Shown in pieces: positions 59,484-64,000 of a stretch of DNA of 64,000 bases (its first letter is position 1; each line of letters starts with the position of its first letter). A model generated the notes under the pieces. It saw nothing but the letters and a program-made list of their open reading frames with translations. It did not search any database and had not been told where the DNA came from. The stretch lies in contig NZ_AP025488.1 of the NCBI RefSeq assembly GCF_024347475.1, forward strand, positions 1,240,001 to 1,304,000, given 5' to 3'. This DNA is from Vibrio fortis (GTDB taxonomy: Bacteria; Pseudomonadota; Gammaproteobacteria; Enterobacterales; Vibrionaceae). Position numbers and translations under genes: made by a program.

Positions 59484-60215
59484 TCATTCGCTCGTTAGTT
59501 GTGGCATTAACGTATCGGAAGGATCTCTGAGCATTAAGTTCATGGGAGAAATACAGTTGTAGAGTACGTCAAAATCCGAAATCACTACTCTACCCCGGCG
59601 AGTCTTAATGCCTTTCTTCTTCTCTAAATTCTTCAAAACTTCATTCAGGCGTGGACGTGAAATCCCTGTTATCGTGCTTAACTGACTCTGTGAGACATCA
59701 ATTCTAGCAACATTACTCGTGCTCATGTTTTGTCTTGCAGCCAGCTCCAACAGCACATAAACGGTCTTTTGTTCCTTTTCATGAATAGAAGTTAGGTAGG
59801 CTTGCATCCATAGTGAATGGCTTTTTGTGGCACAGTGAAGCAGCCATTTGTGGATTTCTGGTACTTCTTCTGCCAGCTCACGAACTTTCTTACGAGGAAA
59901 ATAGATCATTGAAATAGGATTAACCTCTTCCGCGACAGCGAAAAGTTGGTAATCCTTATAGATGGTTAACGCGCCTACCCAATCACCTCGACCGATCACT
60001 CCACCAGACATGTGATGCATGTTCTGTGTTGAAAAACAGAGCCCAGCAGAACCACTTAAGATGTAATAAACACCGGGCACATTCTGGTAGCGCTTTGTGA
60101 TTTCTAGGGCATCGATCCCTTGTTTGAGCACAGCGATTTGCTTGAGGCGTTCAATCACTGTATCTGAGAGGTCACATGGCCAGTTGATCTGGTCGTAGAG
60201 GTGAGCATCTATCAT
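59484..60215 (-). CDS. Crp/Fnr-family transcriptional regulator
   Basis: The ATG at 60215 is seven bases after AGGAG; an upstream TTG would add a poor leader. Residues about 20-135 form a cyclic-nucleotide-binding-like beta barrel (VYYILSGSAGLCFS, VIGRGDWVGALTIY), and residues about 160-225 a winged helix-turn-helix (SQSQLSTITGISRPRLNEVLKNL). The cysteines that hold an iron-sulfur cluster in Fnr are missing, and the phosphate-binding Arg-Ser of CRP is not evident, so the ligand is unknown. It stands alone. Confidence 0.87.
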   Translation of the reverse strand: MIDAHLYDQINWPCDLSDTVIERLKQIAVLKQGIDALEITKRYQNVPGVYYILSGSAGLCFSTQNMHHMSGGVIGRGDWVGALTIYKDYQLFAVAEEVNPISMIYFPRKKVRELAEEVPEIHKWLLHCATKSHSLWMQAYLTSIHEKEQKTVYVLLELAARQNMSTSNVARIDVSQSQLSTITGISRPRLNEVLKNLEKKKGIKTRRGRVVISDFDVLYNCISPMNLMLRDPSDTLMPQLTSE

Positions 60216-60495
60216 AGTAGGCTCCTGAGAAGCGGCGAAGTCAATCATACATAAGTGCTTAAGCACCAACAAACGCGCTACCAATCACCAGAACAAACAC
60301 ATTTACATTAAAGTTAGCTCTTTAGAGCTCATACCCAGAACAGGTGTGATGAGTAATACTCAAAAAGTTAACGAAGCCGATTAAGTTCTTTGTTCAACAG
60401 TCCATTTAGTCAATGGTTTTGCGAAAAAGCAAGCTATCAAGCAAGCCCTCTAGCAACAACCGTAGATTTACTGAAAACGTTTCCTTTCAATGCAA

Positions 60496-60969
60496 TTAAA
60501 TGTCAGACAAGTCGTTTTCCATCACAAAGTTATTCATGGTTTGGCCTCTAACCGTAATAGTTTGTTCGTTCACAACACAGAAACCAAAATGCTCGTAAAA
60601 AGGGCGAGCGGTAATACTCACTTCAGAAATAACCTTTTCTAGTCCTCGCTGCTTCGCCAAATCCAAAATGTGTAACATGAGTTGACGTCCAACGCCTCGA
60701 CCTTGGTATTCATGATGACAGAAGAAATGGTCAATCAAACCGCTGTCTTGTAAGTCTGTATACCCTACTACGACGCCATCTAGCTCCGCGACAAAGGGGC
60801 GGATCTTTTCCATCTTGTTTTGCCAAACCTCCAATGAAAAATCTGAAGGTGCCCACGCTTCTACTTGATCTTGGCTGTAGTGATTAATATTTACTTTTCT
60901 GACCGTATTAAAAAACAGCGCCCAGAGCTTTGGAGCGTCTGCCACTTGATATTCTCTGATTTTCATCAT
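60496..60969 (-). CDS. GNAT family N-acetyltransferase
   Basis: The acetyl-CoA-binding signature is seen in HHEYQGRGVGRQLMLHILDLA, following the beta strand VVGYTDLQDSGLIDHFF. The C-terminal part has FYEHFGFCVVNEQTI, typical of the last GNAT strands. Length 157 residues is normal. Two ATGs are adjacent at the start. The substrate cannot be judged. It is 24 bases downstream of the 72-residue gene and likely co-transcribed with it. Confidence 0.9.
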   Translation of the reverse strand: MMKIREYQVADAPKLWALFFNTVRKVNINHYSQDQVEAWAPSDFSLEVWQNKMEKIRPFVAELDGVVVGYTDLQDSGLIDHFFCHHEYQGRGVGRQLMLHILDLAKQRGLEKVISEVSITARPFYEHFGFCVVNEQTITVRGQTMNNFVMENDLSDI

Positions 60970-60993
60970 GCAATCCCTTAAAGCGCCCCGTTA

Positions 60994-61212
60994 TCATGAC
61001 GTCTGAACAACATCAGGGAATTCAGCACGAGCCAACTCATGATAGATATCCGCCAAGTAGGTTCTCACCTCTTCTTCTTTAAGCTCATTGGGAAGCACCA
61101 CATCATAAACTCTGACACGCAAAGACGTATCTGACTCTTTAAATAAAAGCCATTCACCGTTTTTACGCTGAACGGACATCTTCAGCCCATAAACATCAAA
61201 ATGGAGAAACAT
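60994..61212 (-). CDS. Small conserved-looking protein, 72 residues, unknown function
   Basis: The frame is preceded by GGGAAGGG and starts MFLHFDVYGLKMSVQRKNGE. It predicts two or three strands followed by a helix (EEEVRTYLADIYHELARAEF), with an acidic middle. No signal peptide, transmembrane segment or cysteine is present. It lies between a cupin gene (52 bases upstream) and the GNAT gene (24 bases downstream) on the same strand. The family is not recognised. Confidence 0.7.
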   Translation of the reverse strand: MFLHFDVYGLKMSVQRKNGEWLLFKESDTSLRVRVYDVVLPNELKEEEVRTYLADIYHELARAEFPDVVQTS

Positions 61213-61264
61213 ACCCTTCCCTCGACTTCATTTAACTCATATCACTCAGTTTGTGAAAACTAGA

Positions 61265-61579
61265 CTAGCGATAAAAAACAGCAAGCCATACCGTCGCTTC
61301 ATCGGCAGCCGTGCGCACCACCTTATGCTTCTGGTGCGCTTTGATATTGAGGTAATCACCCGAGTTCAGAGTCACTTCGGAGCCATCTTCAAAACCAATA
61401 ACGCCCTGCCCACTGAGCACCAACACCCATTCATGTTCGTCTTGGTCATACCAACCCGTTTCTGGTGAGCTCTGCCCTTTAGAAACGATACGTTCAATTC
61501 GTACATTTGAAGTAGAAATAATGTCCTCAAATATTTCCTCGGGAATGTCTTTGGGAATTTCTGAAAATAAATTGGGCAT
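61265..61579 (-). CDS. Single-domain cupin protein
   Basis: Start at 61579 follows GGAAAGG. Its 104 residues form a small cupin barrel with TGWYDQDEHEWVLVLSGQG (first cupin motif with His and Glu) and LNSGDYLNIKAHQKHKV (second motif with His), so a metal site is probable. The closest type known to me is the small cupins annotated as phosphoribosylaminoimidazole carboxylase-like or of unknown function. It lies 23 bases after the nitroreductase gene, so the two probably form an operon. Confidence 0.85.
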   Translation of the reverse strand: MPNLFSEIPKDIPEEIFEDIISTSNVRIERIVSKGQSSPETGWYDQDEHEWVLVLSGQGVIGFEDGSEVTLNSGDYLNIKAHQKHKVVRTAADEATVWLAVFYR

Positions 61580-61602
61580 AACCTTTCCACCTATCGCCAA
61601 TA

Positions 61603-62325
61603 TTAATGGCTTTTAATTATCGTTTCACTTTCCACTCTTTGACGATCACCGTATATGCCTTCGTCTGTCCTAACACCACAGCTAACAATCATAGTGATCT
61701 GGTCACTGTCACGCAGGCCAAGCAGCGCTTTAACTCGTTTAGAGTCGAAGCCTTCCATTGGACAGGTGTCGTACCCTTTTTCACGCATTGCATACATAAA
61801 GGTCATAGCCGCAAGAGAAACACTCTTATGCAAACAAACTCGAACATCGGTTTTGCTGACTTCTCTTACCATAGGTTTGTTGCGACCAAGCCACCAGCTA
61901 TAGACCTTACGCATTGCTCCTCTAATGCCCAATGCATCGTTGTTGTAAACCATAGGAATCAAGGTCTCATAATATTTCAGTGCGCGCTTTGCTGCTTGAT
62001 CTTCTCGACCTTGGAACGCCTCACGTACTTTCTGAGCGTTACGCTGGGCGCGCTCTTTCCAGTTATGGGTTGTCGCCACAAACACCACCAGTTCATTTGC
62101 CGTCTTTGCCGCGTTTTGTCCCATACAGTATTCAGCAAGTTTTTCGCGCTTATCAGAAGAAATAACACGATGAAATTCCCACATCTGCATGTTGCTGCTG
62201 TTTGGGCTTAGAGTTGTTAACTCCAATGCCTTTGCGACATCATCATGGTTAAACTCAGCGTCCGCGTCATATTTTCTAACTGAACGTCGCGACGCAACGA
62301 TAGACTCAAAGGATGGGTAATTCAT
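61603..62325 (-). CDS. Nitroreductase family flavoprotein
   Basis: The N-terminus ASRRSVRKYDADAEF and LSPNSSNMQMWEFHRV are the FMN-binding blocks of the nitroreductase fold. CPMEGFDSKRVKALLGL and a Gly-rich end, TMIVSCGVRTDEG, complete the pattern. Length 240 is usual. Such enzymes reduce nitro compounds, quinones or enones with NAD(P)H; the exact substrate is unknown. An Arg/Lys-rich insertion (about residues 85-125) lies over the active-site region. It leads the cupin/72-residue/GNAT gene group. Confidence 0.88.
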   Translation of the reverse strand: MNYPSFESIVASRRSVRKYDADAEFNHDDVAKALELTTLSPNSSNMQMWEFHRVISSDKREKLAEYCMGQNAAKTANELVVFVATTHNWKERAQRNAQKVREAFQGREDQAAKRALKYYETLIPMVYNNDALGIRGAMRKVYSWWLGRNKPMVREVSKTDVRVCLHKSVSLAAMTFMYAMREKGYDTCPMEGFDSKRVKALLGLRDSDQITMIVSCGVRTDEGIYGDRQRVESETIIKSH

Positions 62326-62539
62326 AAAAGACTCAATCTCAAAAAAAGAAATATGTTACTCCAAGAAGAATTTGGAACAAGAAATTTCCGCTAGTTAATG
62401 GCGACTCAGCCAATAACTCCCTATAAAGCTTGAAACTTCGTTCTCTTATTTAATCATGATCATTCCCTTTTATTTGAAGCAGGTCTCAAATATTGAGCTA
62501 GGATTTATATTAATAGCCCTTACTACAAGGAAGTAAGCC

Positions 62540-63571
62540 GTGAATAAAACTCATTGTATCGTCCTGGGATGCGTAATTGGCTTTTCTGGTTTTGCGCACA
62601 GTGAGCAAAGAGACATCTACCTCTACAACTGGGATGAGTTTCTCTCTGAAAGTGTCATAGAGCGTTTAAAAGAGACCCACAACATTTCTCTCAAGCAACA
62701 ATTTTTTTCCGATGAGTCGATTCGTGACGAAGTGTTGTTGAGTGAACGCAGAGGGGCATTCGAACTGGTTGTGTTAGAAAGCGTTAAACTCAAAGCTTTA
62801 GCCAGACAGAATTTGTTCCATGACTTGAGTAGCATTCAGCAGGACATTTCAGAGAATTTCGAACCGCGTTGGATGAATGGATGCGGGAAGTATGGCATCC
62901 CTTACGCTTGGGGCACTGCGGGGATCTTATATCGAAGCGATAAAATGTCTCCACCAACATCTTGGAAAGCCCTCTTACAGCCCGAACCCAAATTCAGTGG
63001 CCGAATCAGCATGTATTACGAACCGACTGATTTAGTCAGCACAGCGCTTCTTGCAAACCAATTCGATCCTTTTACCAATGATAACCAAGAACTGAGAGCC
63101 GCATTTAAAAGCTTGGAAGAACAAAAAAGTCACTTGGAAAGCAGTGAATATGTCATGGACTACATCCGAGATAAGGAACGTCTGCTAAGTATAGATTTAG
63201 CTTATGGCTATTCCGGTGATACCTATGTGTTAAATGATATCGACCCCGATGCATCTTGGGCATATTCAGTACCAGAAGAAGGAACAACGCTCTGGCTAGA
63301 GTGCTTATCAGCCATCAACAATGGCGATCTCTCGAATGACGCAATGACCATTATTTCCTTTCTTTCCCAACCTGAAATTGCCGCCATTAACGCCGAAGAT
63401 TCTTGGTTTGCGACGCCAAACAAAAAAGCAAAAGCTCTGACTAGTGAGGAGTATCAGAGTGACGCCGAACTTTTCCCAACTCAAGAAGTTTTGGATCGCA
63501 GTTATTTATACAAGCCGTTGGAGCCTAATAGCCTCCAAATAAGAAATAGAATTGTAGATAGCTTGAGATAA
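62540..63571 (+). CDS. PotD/NspS-like periplasmic polyamine-type binding protein
   Basis: Translation starts at GTG, six bases after AAGGAAG. A signal peptide (about 1-21) precedes a two-lobed fold of the PotD type: IYLYNWDEFLSESVIERL, GKYGIPYAWGTAGILYRSDKM, LSIDLAYGYSGDTYVLND and AYSVPEEGTTLWLECLSAINN. No transporter genes follow; the next gene, three bases on, encodes a membrane protein with a periplasmic domain. The closest known arrangement is nspS-mbaA of Vibrio cholerae, where NspS reports norspermidine and spermidine to a cyclic-di-GMP enzyme. It may be that pair or a paralogue. Confidence 0.82.
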   Translation: MNKTHCIVLGCVIGFSGFAHSEQRDIYLYNWDEFLSESVIERLKETHNISLKQQFFSDESIRDEVLLSERRGAFELVVLESVKLKALARQNLFHDLSSIQQDISENFEPRWMNGCGKYGIPYAWGTAGILYRSDKMSPPTSWKALLQPEPKFSGRISMYYEPTDLVSTALLANQFDPFTNDNQELRAAFKSLEEQKSHLESSEYVMDYIRDKERLLSIDLAYGYSGDTYVLNDIDPDASWAYSVPEEGTTLWLECLSAINNGDLSNDAMTIISFLSQPEIAAINAEDSWFATPNKKAKALTSEEYQSDAELFPTQEVLDRSYLYKPLEPNSLQIRNRIVDSLR

Positions 63572-63574
63572 TAC

Positions 63575-64000
63575 ATGTCAATACTAAATCGAGTATACCT
63601 GTTCCTTATTCCTGCCTTATTTGCTGTTTTTACACTAATGGGCATATTTGTGTTTAATTTTGGCTATAGCCATGCCAAACACATGTACCTAGATAAGGTG
63701 CAGTCTAGTGTCAACACCGCCTTAGTTGCTGCGGAATATGAGCAGTTAGGGCTATCGATGCTGACCAAAGATATTGGGTCTTCGCTTCAATTCCTAAGAT
63801 ACATTCAAAATCCGAGCGACTACACCACCCTTTCACTATTAGAAAAACGAGTGTTACAGATTCTCAAACAGAGCAGCGTGAATCAGTTTGGGGATAGAAA
63901 CGTCTACATCATCGACCCTAGGTTTAACCTCAAGTTATCGACATTGAGAACCAACCCATTTGAAGACCTCAAGATACCCGACAATATCTATGAAAAAGTA
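63575..64000 (+). CDS. Membrane sensor protein, N-terminal part only
   Basis: The frame opens with ATG at 63575, three bases after the PotD-like stop codon, and runs off the window. The 142 visible residues comprise a transmembrane helix (about 8-31, LFLIPALFAVFTLMGIFVF) and the beginning of a periplasmic sensor region (helical, then VYIIDPRFNLKLSTLR). Sensor kinases and GGDEF/EAL proteins share this layout. By analogy with nspS-mbaA a GGDEF-EAL output is expected, but that part is outside the window. Confidence 0.75.
   Translation, partial: MSILNRVYLFLIPALFAVFTLMGIFVFNFGYSHAKHMYLDKVQSSVNTALVAAEYEQLGLSMLTKDIGSSLQFLRYIQNPSDYTTLSLLEKRVLQILKQSSVNQFGDRNVYIIDPRFNLKLSTLRTNPFEDLKIPDNIYEKV

Noticed and set aside
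61606..62211. 201-residue plus-strand frame across the nitroreductase gene
   Set aside because: It is antisense to a well-supported enzyme gene and its product has no domain-like composition.
62452..62464. Fur-box-like sequence near AATCATGATCATT
   Set aside because: Only the central ATGATCAT is palindromic; the match to the 19-bp consensus is too poor.

Overview
The window looks like a chromosome segment of a marine gammaproteobacterium, most likely a Vibrio or close relative. The reasons are moderate GC, short GAGCC/GGCTC-type terminators, a LuxP-like periplasmic protein, an NspS-like periplasmic protein, and a mixture of biofilm-matrix, cyclic-di-GMP and sulfatase genes typical of coastal vibrios. 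No rRNA, tRNA, insertion sequence or CRISPR array was seen.

Region 1 (1-3213) holds the end of a DHA2-type MFS exporter, a response regulator with a helical-repeat tail, and a stand-alone Hpt phosphotransfer protein. Region 2 (3341-15974, all on the minus strand) is a tightly packed eleven-gene exopolysaccharide operon. It begins with a partner-switching regulatory set: receiver-PP2C phosphatase, STAS antagonist and RsbW-like kinase, with a sugar nucleotidyltransferase gene inserted among them. A cellulose/curdlan-synthase-like GT2 without PilZ follows, then three DUF3131 proteins (one inner-membrane anchored, two lipoproteins), a Pro/Gln-rich secreted protein, a GH16 glucanase-like enzyme and a second GT2. 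Region 3 (16165-28963) supplies the surface part: a duplicated outer-membrane-barrel-like protein, a 1620-residue RTX repeat protein behind a sigma-54-like promoter, a type I secretion ABC/HlyD pair with two small accessory genes, a DUF218-like protein and a fourth DUF3131 protein. Regions 2 and 3 together read as one matrix system: polymer synthesis, processing, a calcium-binding matrix protein and its exporter.

Region 4 (29080-33899) is a hybrid histidine kinase operon with a PstS-like protein and a porin-like protein. Region 5 (33957-57760) is a sulfatase-centred area. It has an anaerobic sulfatase maturase, a HEAT/TPR protein, a cysteine-free FGE-fold lipoprotein, a PafA-like phosphatase/phosphodiesterase, a MoxR-DUF58-Bat operon, an octaheme cytochrome with HEAT/TPR tail and two paralogous Cys-type sulfatases. 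Three promoters in this area share a palindrome, ATAAC-N5-GTTATAA, which fits the LysR-family T-N11-A box; a LysR gene lies in the same area. Embedded in it is a sensory module: a LuxP paralogue divergent from a second periplasmic binding protein that is translationally coupled to a GGDEF-EAL protein.

Region 6 (57792-64000) contains small secreted and hypothetical genes, a DUF2057 protein, a Crp/Fnr regulator, an acetyltransferase, a cupin, a nitroreductase, and at the right edge a PotD/NspS-like protein followed by a truncated membrane protein. All functional statements come from motif reading and recollection of families; no database search was possible.
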